A stretch of DNA of 49,678 nt from Clostridia bacterium. Its GTDB lineage: Bacteria; Bacillota; Clostridia; TANB77; CAG-508. The stretch covers positions 1 to 49,678 of the forward strand of contig JAEESU010000029.1 in the NCBI GenBank assembly GCA_016290095.1. Reading direction: 5' to 3'. The notes below the pieces were generated by a model that saw only the letters and a list, made by a program, of their open reading frames with translations, was not told where the DNA came from and searched no databases. The translations under genes and the position numbers were made by a program. Numbering within the stretch: the first letter of the stretch is position 1; each line of letters begins with the position of its first letter. Shown here in pieces: positions 15,729 to 24,241 of the stretch.

Positions 15729-16901
15729 GTGCTAAAAAAAATAGTAAAATCTGTGCTACATTTTTTCTTATTTATCATTCTAATAATAGTTTGTTGTATT
15801 TTATCAGCAATAATATTTAATAACAATTATGAAGATAAAGTAGCTATAGAAAATAATGTAGTGATTGAGGAAAAAGGAAATTCGGATTTGCTTAGTAAGT
15901 ATTATGATAAAGCTGAAGGAATCATGTACTTCATGACTTTAGAAGAAAAAGTTGGGCAAATGTTTATAGTTAGATATTCTGGAGATGCTTCAAACAAAGA
16001 AATAATAGATGAAAATCCAGGTGGATATATTTTATTTGGTGATGATTTTAAAGATGAAACTAAAGAATCGATATTAGAAAAGCTAACAGAAAATCAAAAG
16101 AATAGTAAAATACCATTATTCTTAGGAGTTGATGAAGAAGGTGGAACAGTAGTTAGAGTTAGCCAGTTTGAAGAATTTAGAGACGAAAGATTTCAATCTC
16201 CACAAGAAATTTTTATAAAATATGGAATTAACAAGATATTATCAGATTCAAACGAAAAAACTACATTATTAAAAAGCATAGGATTAAATATGAATTTAAC
16301 TCCTGTAGTTGATATCCCGGCTAATGAAGATTCTTTTATATATGATAGATCATTTGGAACAGACATTTCAAAAACAAATGAATATGCTGAGAAAATAATA
16401 ACACAAATGAATACAGATAAAATTGTTTCAGTAATGAAGCATTTCCCTGGATATGGAGATAATTTAGATACACATAAAGATATGGTTATCGATGATAGAG
16501 AGTATGAAGAATTTAAAAATAAAGATTTTATACCATTTATAAAAGGAATAGAAGCTGGTGCTCCAGTTATTTTAGTGAGTCATAATATAGTAAATTGTAT
16601 GGATGATGAGTTGCCAGCATCACTTTCTCCAAAAGTAAATAAAATATTACGAGAAGATTTGAAATTTTCAGGTTTAATTATGACAGATGATTTAGAAATG
16701 GGAGCAATTAAAAACTTTTCTGATAATTCTGCTACGCAAGCAGTTATTGCTGGAAATGATTTGATAATTTCATCAAATTTTAAAGAAGAGAAGAAACAAG
16801 TTATTGATGCTGTAAATGCTGGAACTATAAGTGAAGAACAAATAAATACAGCTGTAAAGAGAATATTAGCTTGTAAATTGCTTTATGAAATAATAAAATA
16901 A
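15729..16901 (+). CDS. Membrane-anchored GH3 beta-N-acetylhexosaminidase (NagZ-like)
   Basis: Glycoside hydrolase family 3 enzyme expected to release GlcNAc from peptidoglycan fragments. A membrane anchor (about residues 8-32) precedes a single TIM-barrel domain. KHFPGYGDNLDTHKD contains the substrate Lys-His and the catalytic Asp/His loop of NagZ enzymes, and FSGLIMTDDLEMGAI contains the nucleophile Asp. At about 390 residues it matches single-domain NagZ plus the anchor and lacks the C-terminal domain of Bacillus NagZ. Start chosen at GTG 15729, just past the upstream TAA; an in-frame GTG at 15720 overlaps the acyltransferase. It probably acts outside the cytoplasm in wall turnover. Confidence 0.88.
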   Translation: MLKKIVKSVLHFFLFIILIIVCCILSAIIFNNNYEDKVAIENNVVIEEKGNSDLLSKYYDKAEGIMYFMTLEEKVGQMFIVRYSGDASNKEIIDENPGGYILFGDDFKDETKESILEKLTENQKNSKIPLFLGVDEEGGTVVRVSQFEEFRDERFQSPQEIFIKYGINKILSDSNEKTTLLKSIGLNMNLTPVVDIPANEDSFIYDRSFGTDISKTNEYAEKIITQMNTDKIVSVMKHFPGYGDNLDTHKDMVIDDREYEEFKNKDFIPFIKGIEAGAPVILVSHNIVNCMDDELPASLSPKVNKILREDLKFSGLIMTDDLEMGAIKNFSDNSATQAVIAGNDLIISSNFKEEKKQVIDAVNAGTISEEQINTAVKRILACKLLYEIIK

Positions 16902-16945
16902 AAACGAATATAATTTATTAGTATAATAATTAGAAAGGAAAAATT

Positions 16946-17590
16946 ATGAACAAAAAATATTTATCAATAAGTATAGTATTACTTATTTTATCAGTTTGCT
17001 ATACTATTTTAGTTAAAAATATCGATGTTGCACCTATTGGCCCTAATGGTTCAGAGGTTGGCTTTTCTGCAATTAATGAGAGCGTACATAATTTTATTGG
17101 AGTAAATATGACTTGGTATAATATAACTAAATATTTAGGAGTACTTCCATTTTTGCTAATTGCTTATTATGGAATTCAAGGAGTAAAACAACTAATTTCA
17201 GAGAAGAGTTTAGCAAAAGTTGATAAGAAGCTTATCTTTTTAGGAGTATTTTATTTCGTATTTGTATGTGTATATGTATTTTTTGAAAAAGTGATTATAA
17301 ATTATAGACCAACAATAATAGATGGAGAATTAGAAGCTTCATATCCATCAAGTCATACTTTACTTGCAATATGTATTTGCGGAAGTTCATTATTAGTAAG
17401 CAAATATTTTATTAAAAATGAAAAAATAAGAAAAATATTAAATGTTATAACAATCATAATTATGCTATCAATTGTAATTGGAAGAATTATTTCTGGTGTT
17501 CATTGGGCAAGTGATATTTTGGGTGGAATTATTATTTCTTTATTCTTGTTGAGCACTTTAAAAACAGCAGTATCTTATGTAGAAAAATAA
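16946..17590 (+). CDS. PAP2 family membrane phosphatase
   Basis: Type-2 phosphatidic-acid phosphatase-family protein of 214 residues with about six membrane segments. The three-part active site is present: KVIINYRP, then YPSSHT, then GRIISGVHWASD (catalytic His residues in the second and third). Bacterial members dephosphorylate undecaprenyl pyrophosphate (BcrC-like) or lipid phosphates. In an envelope operon, recycling of the undecaprenyl carrier is the likely role, but phospholipid phosphatase activity cannot be excluded. GAAAGG lies before the ATG, 44 nt after the GH3 gene. Confidence 0.88.
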   Translation: MNKKYLSISIVLLILSVCYTILVKNIDVAPIGPNGSEVGFSAINESVHNFIGVNMTWYNITKYLGVLPFLLIAYYGIQGVKQLISEKSLAKVDKKLIFLGVFYFVFVCVYVFFEKVIINYRPTIIDGELEASYPSSHTLLAICICGSSLLVSKYFIKNEKIRKILNVITIIIMLSIVIGRIISGVHWASDILGGIIISLFLLSTLKTAVSYVEK

Positions 17591-17609
17591 TATTTTAAGG
17601 TAAAAAAAA

Positions 17610-18191
17610 ATGAAGGAAATTTTAGTAGATAATAAGAAAAAATTTTATTCTAAATTGTTTTTGTATAAAACTTTTTTATATAAAAGAGTAATGTTTAAGT
17701 CTAGTTTAGATGATGAAGAATTACAAGGTATTATTACAGCATTAAACATTAAAAAGAAATCAAAGCGAATAGAATATATTTATGATTATAGTTGCAATAG
17801 AATAGATAAGTTTTATAAAGGCAAGAATATGTGCCAATTTAAAGATGGACAGTGTATAAATCATCAATATCCAGGATGTAATATAAAAAACGGATGTTGT
17901 AGAATATGTATTAATCAAAGTGAAACAGGATGTAAAACTTCTAATTTATCTTGTAAATTATTTTATTGCGATAATGTGAAAAAAAACAATGAAACAATAA
18001 AGTTTAAAGATATGAAGATATTTAAATTATTAACTTTTAGACAAAGAATAATTATTTTGGATAACTTTTTTGCAAATAGAGAAGAGTTTTTAAAAGAACT
18101 AAAATTAGGATTATTAGTGTATCATTCTCTTATGATAGTATATAGACTAATGAGAAGTTCAATTATATTAAGGAAAAGGAGAACATCATGA
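17610..18191 (+). CDS. Unknown cysteine-rich protein
   Basis: Not recognised. The 193-residue basic protein has ten Cys within about 63 central residues: YSCNR, MCQF, QCIN, GCNI, GCCRIC, GCKT, SCKLFYC. The pattern suggests metal or Fe-S binding, or a disulfide-rich domain. No signal peptide is evident, which favours cytoplasmic metal binding. A hydrophobic stretch near the C-terminus (LGLLVYHSLMIVYRL) may be membrane-associating. The TGA stop overlaps the next ATG (ATGA), so translation is coupled to the anchored flavodoxin, hinting at an electron-transfer or redox partnership. Function unknown. Confidence 0.7.
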   Translation: MKEILVDNKKKFYSKLFLYKTFLYKRVMFKSSLDDEELQGIITALNIKKKSKRIEYIYDYSCNRIDKFYKGKNMCQFKDGQCINHQYPGCNIKNGCCRICINQSETGCKTSNLSCKLFYCDNVKKNNETIKFKDMKIFKLLTFRQRIIILDNFFANREEFLKELKLGLLVYHSLMIVYRLMRSSIILRKRRTS

Positions 18192-18922
18192 ATAAAAAAG
18201 TAACTTATGGAATAATAACAGGAGTTTTAATAATCGCTACTATTCTAATAGGAGTTGGAATATATGCATTTAATCAAGCTGAGAATGTATCAGGAAATAA
18301 AAATTCTAATGAGAGTGGATTAGCTTCTAATGCTAGATCAGAAGCTATTGAAAGAAAAACAGAAAACAGTGTCAAAACAGAAAAGACAGATGAAAGTTCT
18401 GAAAATAGAATATTAATAGCATTTTTCTCAAGAGCGGATGAAAACTATTCAGTAGGAACTGTTGAAGTTGGTAATACAGAAATTATGGCAGGTTTCATAA
18501 AAGATTACTTTGGAGAAAAAGCGGATTTGTTTAAAATAGATCCTGTAAAAGCATATCCAGCAGATTATAAAGCATGTACAGATTTTGCTACATATGAAAA
18601 GGAGCAAAATGCTAGACCACAGTTTAAAGGTGATGTGGATTTATCAAAGTATAGCACTATATTTATAGGATATCCAATTTGGTGTGGAGCTGTACCTATG
18701 ATAATAAATACATTTCTAGAGAAATATGATTTTTCAGGTAAAACTATAATACCATTTAATACTCATGAAGGTTCCGGAAATGCAGGTACATTTAATTATA
18801 TAAAAAATAAAATGACAGATAGTACTGTAAATACAAAAGGCTTATCTATAAGAGGAAGTATTGCTAGAAATGAAGAATCTAGTAGTACGGTCAGAGATTG
18901 GCTAAAAGAATTAGAATATTAA
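18188..18922 (+). CDS. Membrane-anchored flavodoxin-like protein
   Basis: FMN-binding flavodoxin-fold protein (flavodoxin_4-like) with an N-terminal membrane segment (about 6-28) and a Ser/Asn/Glu-rich linker, placing the domain outside the membrane. The fold's parts are visible: ILIAFFSRADENYSVG (phosphate loop), STIFIGYPIWCGAVPMIINTFL (the common G-YPIW motif) and IIPFNTHEGSGNAGT. At 244 residues it is longer than free flavodoxin because of the anchor and linker. The start overlaps the Cys-rich gene's stop by 4 nt. Electron donor and acceptor are unknown. Confidence 0.85.
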   Translation: MNKKVTYGIITGVLIIATILIGVGIYAFNQAENVSGNKNSNESGLASNARSEAIERKTENSVKTEKTDESSENRILIAFFSRADENYSVGTVEVGNTEIMAGFIKDYFGEKADLFKIDPVKAYPADYKACTDFATYEKEQNARPQFKGDVDLSKYSTIFIGYPIWCGAVPMIINTFLEKYDFSGKTIIPFNTHEGSGNAGTFNYIKNKMTDSTVNTKGLSIRGSIARNEESSSTVRDWLKELEY

Positions 18923-18940
18923 ATAAAAGGGAAGTAATGA

Positions 18941-19486
18941 ATGAAAAAAATATATTTTGTCTTAACTGATACGGGAACAATGCTTTCTAGAATTATTAAG
19001 TTTTTTATGAAAGACGAATATGCGCATATATCTTTGTCATTAGATAAAGATTTAAATCATATGTATAGCTTTGGAAGACTGAATCCATATAATCCATTTA
19101 TAGGTGGTTTTATACATGAAAGCACTAGAAGAGGAACATTTAAGAGATTTAAGAATACCAGAGCTAGAATTACGGTTTTAAATGTTACAGATGAGCAGTA
19201 TGAGAAGTTAAGATTTTTAATTTTAAATATAAAGCATAATAGAAAGTCATTTAGTTTTAATGTTTTAGGATTGTTTGCGATTTATTTTAAAATTAAATTA
19301 AGTAAAAAGAGATGTTTTTATTGTGCAGAGTTTATTAAATACATAACAGAAAAATCTGAGATTGATTTAAACTTACCAGAACTAATAAGACCAGAGGATT
19401 TTAGAGATATAGCTAATACAAAGGTTGTTTATTTAGGTTTATTACAAGCATATAATAAAAGATTATTAGTAACAAATAAAGAGTGA
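18941..19486 (+). CDS. Permuted NlpC/P60 (YiiX-like) papain-fold protein
   Basis: Probable cysteine hydrolase of the circularly permuted NlpC/P60 group. His29 in DEYAHISLSLD and a later Cys (C128 in RCFYCAEFIKYI) match the His-then-Cys order of that group. Length 181, with no signal peptide. Members may act on lipids, peptides or amides; the substrate is unknown. An ATG preceded by GGGAAG lies 18 nt after the flavodoxin gene. The TGA stop sits 4 nt before the next ATG, confirming TGA as a stop codon in this genome. Confidence 0.65.
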   Translation: MKKIYFVLTDTGTMLSRIIKFFMKDEYAHISLSLDKDLNHMYSFGRLNPYNPFIGGFIHESTRRGTFKRFKNTRARITVLNVTDEQYEKLRFLILNIKHNRKSFSFNVLGLFAIYFKIKLSKKRCFYCAEFIKYITEKSEIDLNLPELIRPEDFRDIANTKVVYLGLLQAYNKRLLVTNKE

Positions 19487-19490
19487 TTTT

Positions 19491-20033
19491 ATGAAAAAAG
19501 AAATAAGAGGAAAGTATAAAATAATTAGAAACAATATAAAAAACAAAGAAGAAAAAACACTAGTAATTAAAGAAAAACTTATAAATCTTGAAAAATATAA
19601 AAAATCTAAAATAATAGCTATTTTTAAAAGCTTTGGATCAGAGATAAATACTACTGAAATTATAGACTATTCTCTAAATAATGGAAAAGTAGTGATACTT
19701 CCTAAAGTAGTTGAAAACAATTTAAAGTTTTATAAAATCTCTAATAATGAAATTTTTGTAAAAAGTAAATTTGGTATTGACGAGCCAATACCAGAAGAAG
19801 AAAATCTAGTACAGAATGATTTAATCGATTTAATTATTGTTCCAGGATTAAGTTTTGATAAAGAGAAAAACAGACTTGGTTATGGTGGCGGATATTATGA
19901 TAGATTTTTATCAAATGTGAATTGTATGAAAATAGGAATTTGTTATGAGGAACAAATTTATGAAGGAGACTTACCAGCTGAAAAAACAGATATAAAAATG
20001 GATTTAATAGTTACAGACAAAAATATTTATTAA
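19491..20033 (+). CDS. 5-formyltetrahydrofolate cyclo-ligase
   Basis: Converts 5-formyl-THF to 5,10-methenyl-THF using ATP, feeding one-carbon metabolism (YgfA/MTHFS family, cytoplasmic). The signature LGYGGGYYDRFL is complete and preceded by LIIVPGLSFDKEKNR; the N-terminal basic KKEIRGKYKIIRNNI also fits. Length 180 is standard. Close spacing to both neighbours indicates cotranscription. The family symbol varies (ygfA, yqgN, fau), so none is given. Confidence 0.95.
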   Translation: MKKEIRGKYKIIRNNIKNKEEKTLVIKEKLINLEKYKKSKIIAIFKSFGSEINTTEIIDYSLNNGKVVILPKVVENNLKFYKISNNEIFVKSKFGIDEPIPEEENLVQNDLIDLIIVPGLSFDKEKNRLGYGGGYYDRFLSNVNCMKIGICYEEQIYEGDLPAEKTDIKMDLIVTDKNIY

Positions 20034-20044
20034 GAAGGAAATAT

Positions 20045-20770
20045 ATGTTTGAAGAATTAATAAAAATAATTAAAGATAGCAATAATATAGTATTCTTTGG
20101 TGGAGCTGGAGTTTCAACAGAAAGTGGAATACCAGATTTTAGAAGTAAAGATGGACTTTATAATCAAAAATACAAGTATCCACCTGAAATGATGTTAAGC
20201 CACACATTTTTTGTAAATCACACAGAAGAATTTTATAAATTTTATAAAGATAAGTTAAATTCATTAGAATATGAGCCTAACATTACTCATAAAGTTTTGG
20301 AAAAACTAGAAAAACAGGGGAAAATAAAAGCAGTTATAACTCAAAATATTGATGGACTTCATCAAAAAGCAGGTTCAAAAGTTGTTTATGAATTACATGG
20401 GAGTGTTTATAGAAATTATTGTACAAAATGTAAAGAATTTTATGGGCCAGAATATGTTTTCAATTGTAAAAACATTATTCCTAAATGCGAAAAATGTGGC
20501 GGTATAATTAAACCTGATGTTGTTTTATATGAAGAAGGATTAGATGATGAAATAGTAAGTAATTCAATTAAAGTAATTAGTGAAGCAGATGTTTTGATTA
20601 TTGCAGGTACCTCGCTTACTGTATATCCTGCAAGTGGACTAATAAATTATTTTAAAGGTTCGAAGCTGATTTTAATAAACAAAGATGCTACTCCACTTGA
20701 TAATATGGCAGATTTAGTAATAAATGATTCATTAGGAAAAGTGTTTACCAAAATAGATAATCAATTTTAA
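20045..20770 (+). CDS. cobB: NAD-dependent protein deacetylase (sirtuin)
   Basis: Sir2-family NAD+-dependent lysine deacylase, cytoplasmic. Motifs in order: GGAGVSTESGIPDFRSKDGLY (NAD binding), TQNIDGLHQKAG, the catalytic His in ELHGS, a zinc site of two Cys pairs (YCTKC and KCEKCG) and GTSLTVYPASGL. Length 241 is typical of bacterial CobB. AAGAAGG precedes the ATG, 11 nt after the folate gene. It is the last gene of the operon, followed by a strong terminator. Confidence 0.95.
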   Translation: MFEELIKIIKDSNNIVFFGGAGVSTESGIPDFRSKDGLYNQKYKYPPEMMLSHTFFVNHTEEFYKFYKDKLNSLEYEPNITHKVLEKLEKQGKIKAVITQNIDGLHQKAGSKVVYELHGSVYRNYCTKCKEFYGPEYVFNCKNIIPKCEKCGGIIKPDVVLYEEGLDDEIVSNSIKVISEADVLIIAGTSLTVYPASGLINYFKGSKLILINKDATPLDNMADLVINDSLGKVFTKIDNQF

Positions 20771-20800
20771 AAATATAGTCAAAAATGACTATATTTTTTT
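20771..20800 (+). terminator. Terminator after the sirtuin gene
   Basis: AAATATAGTCA pairs perfectly with TGACTATATTT around an AAAA loop, followed by a run of T; it begins at the sirtuin stop. Confidence 0.92.
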
Positions 20801-20816
20801 TTCTGAAAAGTAACTA

Positions 20817-20942
20817 AAATACACATAATTTTAATGGCGTTATTCCAACAATGTTTTCAATTGGAATTAAATCAGGATCATTTGAATTGTTATTATCTCC
20901 TTTAGTCTCGAAATATATTTTACCATTTATAAACGGATTGTA
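20817..20942 (-). pseudogene. Remnant of a signal peptidase I (SipW/S26B-like)
   Basis: A minus-strand open stretch encodes NPFINGKIYFETKGDNNNSN and then DPDLIPIENIVGI. This is very like the conserved TKGDNN-D...IVG block near the end of archaeal/SipW-type signal peptidases. The upstream part with the catalytic Ser and Lys is missing, and the frame closes soon after the block. It has no start codon or ribosome binding site of its own and lies beside the SUF promoter. It is best read as a degraded gene fragment. Confidence 0.5.
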
Positions 20943-20992
20943 ATAAAAAACATAAAAAGTGCAAAATTTGAATAAAAAAGAAAGAGTTAGCC

Positions 20993-21021
20993 TTGACAAA
21001 CATTTATATCCGTAGTATAAT
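20993..21021 (+). promoter_or_regulatory. SUF operon promoter
   Basis: A perfect consensus: TTGACA, 17-nt spacer, TATAAT. It is the strongest-looking promoter in the window and lies 31 nt before the regulator's ATG. Confidence 0.92.
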
Positions 21022-21038
21022 GTTAGCCGTAGTTAACA
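21021..21038 (+). promoter_or_regulatory. Candidate operator at the SUF promoter
   Basis: The imperfect palindrome TGTTAGCCGTAGTTAACA has 5-bp perfect arms (TGTTA/TAACA). It begins at the last base of the -10 and covers the start point. A likely binding site for the downstream regulator (autoregulation); inferred from position only. Confidence 0.55.
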
Positions 21039-21052
21039 AAAAGGAGAAAGTT

Positions 21053-21505
21053 ATGATTTCAAAGTCTTTAGAAGAATATTTAAAATGTATGTATATATTA
21101 AAACAGCAGAATGATAACATTAGAGTAACAGACATTGCAGAAAAAATGAATTGTACTAAGCCAAGTGTTAATAAAGCAATTAATAATCTAAAAGAAAATG
21201 GTTTAGTAAATTATGAATTATATGGAAAAATAGAACTAACAGATTCAGGCGAAAACTTAGCTAAAAAAATTATTGAAACATATGATATAGTTTATTTATT
21301 TTTAAAAGATGTGTTAGGTTTAGATGAAGAAGAGGCAAAAAGTGAAGCTGAAAATATAAAATCATCAATAAATGATAATACTATAAATAAGCTTGCAAGA
21401 TATGTACATAAAACATTGTCATTAAATAATTTAGATTGCAACTATGATGTTAATAAAGAAGTATGCAGAGCTTGTGTAAGAAGAACTGCTAAAAAAATAA
21501 ATTAG
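21053..21505 (+). CDS. DtxR/MntR-fold regulator heading the SUF operon
   Basis: Transcriptional regulator of 150 residues. The winged helix-turn-helix (SLEEYLKCMYILKQ, then RVTDIAEKMNCTKPSVNKAI) and the LTDSGENLAKKI helix match MntR/DtxR. Compared with MntR from memory, most metal ligands are changed: E11 to K11, H77 to Y77, E102 to K103, H103 to S104. Instead there is a C-terminal triad C129-X8-C138-X2-C141, plus C12 and C34. Since sufC follows 12 nt later, I infer it may sense Fe-S clusters or iron through Cys and control this operon. ATG 21053 is chosen for its AAGGAG site 6 nt upstream; an open frame from 20993 begins inside the promoter. Confidence 0.8.
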   Translation: MISKSLEEYLKCMYILKQQNDNIRVTDIAEKMNCTKPSVNKAINNLKENGLVNYELYGKIELTDSGENLAKKIIETYDIVYLFLKDVLGLDEEEAKSEAENIKSSINDNTINKLARYVHKTLSLNNLDCNYDVNKEVCRACVRRTAKKIN

Positions 21506-21517
21506 GGGAGATACAAA

Positions 21518-22258
21518 ATGAGTAATAGTTTGTTAGAAATCAAGGATTTATATGTAAATGCAGAAGAGAAGGAAATATTAAAGGGAATAAATTTAAAAAT
21601 AAACAAGGGTGAAATACATGTTATTATGGGACCAAATGGTTCTGGAAAAACAACAACAGCAAATGCAATTTTTAGTAATCCTGTTTATACAAAACTAAAA
21701 GGGAAAATATTATTTGAAAATGAAGATATAACTGAAAGTAGAACAGATGAAATAGCGAGAAAAGGAATATTTATGTCATTCCAATTACCAGAAGAAATAC
21801 CAGGAGTTTCAGTTACAAATTTCTTGAAATATGCCAAAAATAAAGTTACTGGGCAACCAGTAAAAATATTTGAATTCAAAAAAGAACTTCAAAAATATAT
21901 GGAAGAATTAAGCATGAATCCAAATAACATGGAAAGAAGCTTAAATGTTGGATTTTCTGGTGGAGAGAAAAAGAAAAACGAAATTCTTCAAATGCTTGTA
22001 TTAAATCCAAAACTTGCAATATTAGATGAAACAGATTCAGGACTTGATGTTGATGCAATTAGAACTGTTTCAAAAGGTATAGAAATGTTTAAAAATGAAA
22101 ACAATGCGGTTTTGATTATTACTCATAATACAAAAATCTTACGCAGCTTAAAAGTAGATTATGTTCATATTCTAGTAGATGGAAAAATTGTTAAAACAGG
22201 TTCTGGAGAACTTGCTAAAGAAATAGAAGAAAATGGATATGCTAAATATAAGAATTAA
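21518..22258 (+). CDS. sufC: Fe-S cluster assembly ATPase SufC
   Basis: ABC-type ATPase subunit of the SufBCD scaffold; ATP use drives conformational change for Fe-S cluster assembly. Walker A is GPNGSGKTT, the signature is GFSGGEKKKNEI and Walker B is LAILDETDSGLD; the switch His is in IITHNTKIL. Length 246 is standard. A GGGGAG site precedes the ATG. It follows the regulator closely and is followed by sufB, the classical partner order. Confidence 0.97.
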   Translation: MSNSLLEIKDLYVNAEEKEILKGINLKINKGEIHVIMGPNGSGKTTTANAIFSNPVYTKLKGKILFENEDITESRTDEIARKGIFMSFQLPEEIPGVSVTNFLKYAKNKVTGQPVKIFEFKKELQKYMEELSMNPNNMERSLNVGFSGGEKKKNEILQMLVLNPKLAILDETDSGLDVDAIRTVSKGIEMFKNENNAVLIITHNTKILRSLKVDYVHILVDGKIVKTGSGELAKEIEENGYAKYKN

Positions 22259-22273
22259 GGAGAGATTGCTATA

Positions 22274-23674
22274 ATGGCTAAAACGCAAGTAGAGGAAATT
22301 AATAGAAATATTTATGATATTAGAAATAAGGACAATTATGACTATAAAATAAAAAAAGGTTTAACAAAAGAGATTATTGAAGAAATATCCAAACAGAAAA
22401 ATGACCCAGATTGGATGAGAGATTTTAGATTAAAAGCTTTAGAAGTTTATAATAGCTTAGAACTTCCAACATGGGGACCAGATTTATCTGAATTAGACAT
22501 GAATGAAATTGCAACATATGTTAGACCAAAAGGAAAAATGGCTTCATCATGGGATGATGTTCCAGAAGATATTAAAGGAACATTTGATAAATTAGGAATT
22601 CCAGAAGCCGAAAAAGAAAGTTTAGCTGGAGTTGGAGCACAATATGATTCAGAAGTTGTATATCATAGTATGAAAGAAGACCTAATTAAACAAGGTGTAA
22701 TCTATACAGATATGGAAACAGCAGTGAGAGAATATCCAGAAATGGTAAAAGAGCATTTTATGAAATGTGTTCCAGTAAATGATCACAAATTTGTTGCACT
22801 TCATGGTGCTGTTTGGTCTGGAGGATCATTTGTATATGTACCAAAAGGAGTAAAAGTAGATATACCACTTCAAAGTTATTTTAGATTAAATTCACCAGAA
22901 TCTGGACAATTTGAGCATACTCTTATAATAGTAGATGAAGGAGCAAGTCTTCATTTTATAGAAGGATGCTCAGCACCAAAATATAATAAAGTAAATTTAC
23001 ATGCTGGTTGTGTTGAATTATTTGTTAAAGATGGAGCATATTTAAGGTATTCAACAATAGAAAATTGGTCAAAGAATATGCTTAATTTAAATACAAAAAA
23101 AGCATTAGTTGGTAAAAATGCACAAGTTGATTGGGTATCTGGTTCATTCGGATCAAAGATTTCAATGTTATACCCAATGAGTATATTAAATGGAGAAAAT
23201 GCTAAAACAGAATTCACAGGAATCTCTTTTGCAGGAAAAGGACAAAATCTAGATAATGGATTTAAAGTAGTTCATAATGCACCAAACACATCAAGTGTTG
23301 TAAACGCAAAATCTATTTCTAAAAATGGTGGAAAATGTACTTATAGGAGTTTAGTAAGGATTACTAAAAATGCTCCAAAATCTAAATCATCAGTATCTTG
23401 CGAAAGTTTAATGTTAGATGATATTTCTGTATCAGATACAATTCCAACAAATGATATTGAAACAGATGAAGTAGAATTTTCACATGAAGCAAAAATCGGA
23501 AAAATTTCAGATAAAACAATTTTCTATTTAATGAGCAGAGGAATGTCTGAAGAAGATGCAAAAGCAATGATAGTAAGAGGATTTGCATATCCTATTTCTA
23601 AGGAACTTCCTGTTGAATATGCTGTTGAAATGAATAATTTAATCAATCTTGAATTGGAAGGAGCAATAGGATAA
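22274..23674 (+). CDS. sufB: Fe-S cluster assembly scaffold SufB
   Basis: Core subunit of the SufBC2D scaffold, on which Fe-S clusters are assembled. The 466-residue protein has the family's conserved blocks: PDWMRDFRLKALEVY, LHGAVWSGGSFVYVPKGVKV, HFIEGCSAPKYNKVNLHAGCVE, and near the end DEVEFSHEAKIGKIS with FYLMSRGMSEEDAKAMIVRGF. Cys in the GCSAP and ESLMLDD regions are kept. AAGGAG precedes the ATG. The stop shares one base with the next ATG (TAATG), coupling it to an inserted unknown gene rather than to sufD. Confidence 0.97.
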   Translation: MAKTQVEEINRNIYDIRNKDNYDYKIKKGLTKEIIEEISKQKNDPDWMRDFRLKALEVYNSLELPTWGPDLSELDMNEIATYVRPKGKMASSWDDVPEDIKGTFDKLGIPEAEKESLAGVGAQYDSEVVYHSMKEDLIKQGVIYTDMETAVREYPEMVKEHFMKCVPVNDHKFVALHGAVWSGGSFVYVPKGVKVDIPLQSYFRLNSPESGQFEHTLIIVDEGASLHFIEGCSAPKYNKVNLHAGCVELFVKDGAYLRYSTIENWSKNMLNLNTKKALVGKNAQVDWVSGSFGSKISMLYPMSILNGENAKTEFTGISFAGKGQNLDNGFKVVHNAPNTSSVVNAKSISKNGGKCTYRSLVRITKNAPKSKSSVSCESLMLDDISVSDTIPTNDIETDEVEFSHEAKIGKISDKTIFYLMSRGMSEEDAKAMIVRGFAYPISKELPVEYAVEMNNLINLELEGAIG

Positions 23675-24240
23675 TGGCAAGCTACGCAATGCATTTAGCA
23701 ATTGCTAAAACATATTTGAAAGAACATAATGAAAATGAACAAGAATTTTATGAAGCAACTGTTGATGTTGATAATGTACCAAATAAAAAAATAACGCATT
23801 ATTCATTAAATACAAATGAAACAAATGCTAAGAAATGGCTAGGAACAAAAGTTGGAATAGAAAAATATGTAGAAAATAATAAAATTGAAACAAGCTATGA
23901 CAGAGGATTTTTTCTACATTTACTAGTAGATTATTATTTTTATAATTGTTTTTTTAATAATATTATGCTAGAAAATATGTCAAAAGAAGAGTTTTTAAAA
24001 CAACTATATCAAGACTATGATATATTAAATAGTTATCTTATAAAAAAATATGATATTAAAATACCTGAAAAATTAGATCAAAAATATTTTGAATTTCATG
24101 ATGGCGAACTACAAATAATGACATATGAATCAGTAGATGAGTACATAGAATTTATTAGTAAAATTGATATTGATCAAGTATATAAAAAAATAAAAAATTC
24201 AGAAGATATATTATATTTTTATAAAAGAAAGGAAAAATAA
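23674..24240 (+). CDS. Zn-dependent phospholipase C/nuclease-like helical protein inside the SUF operon
   Basis: A 188-residue soluble helical protein. The layout MASYAMHLAIAKTYL, then THYS, then RGFFLHLLVDYYFYN places H7, Asp31/33, H42, H82 and D86 like the His/Asp metal ligands of the zinc-dependent phospholipase C / HD-like families common in Clostridia. I infer a metal-dependent hydrolase fold, but catalysis is unproven. It sits between sufB and sufD, starting on the sufB stop codon and ending 1 nt before sufD, so it is fully embedded in the SUF operon. It is not a known SUF component. Confidence 0.6.
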   Translation: MASYAMHLAIAKTYLKEHNENEQEFYEATVDVDNVPNKKITHYSLNTNETNAKKWLGTKVGIEKYVENNKIETSYDRGFFLHLLVDYYFYNCFFNNIMLENMSKEEFLKQLYQDYDILNSYLIKKYDIKIPEKLDQKYFEFHDGELQIMTYESVDEYIEFISKIDIDQVYKKIKNSEDILYFYKRKEK

Positions 24241-24241
24241 A

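Noticed and set aside
20993-21052. SUF regulator starting upstream at 20993
   Set aside because: The region is the consensus promoter itself; ATG 21053 has a good ribosome binding site and gives the family N-terminus.
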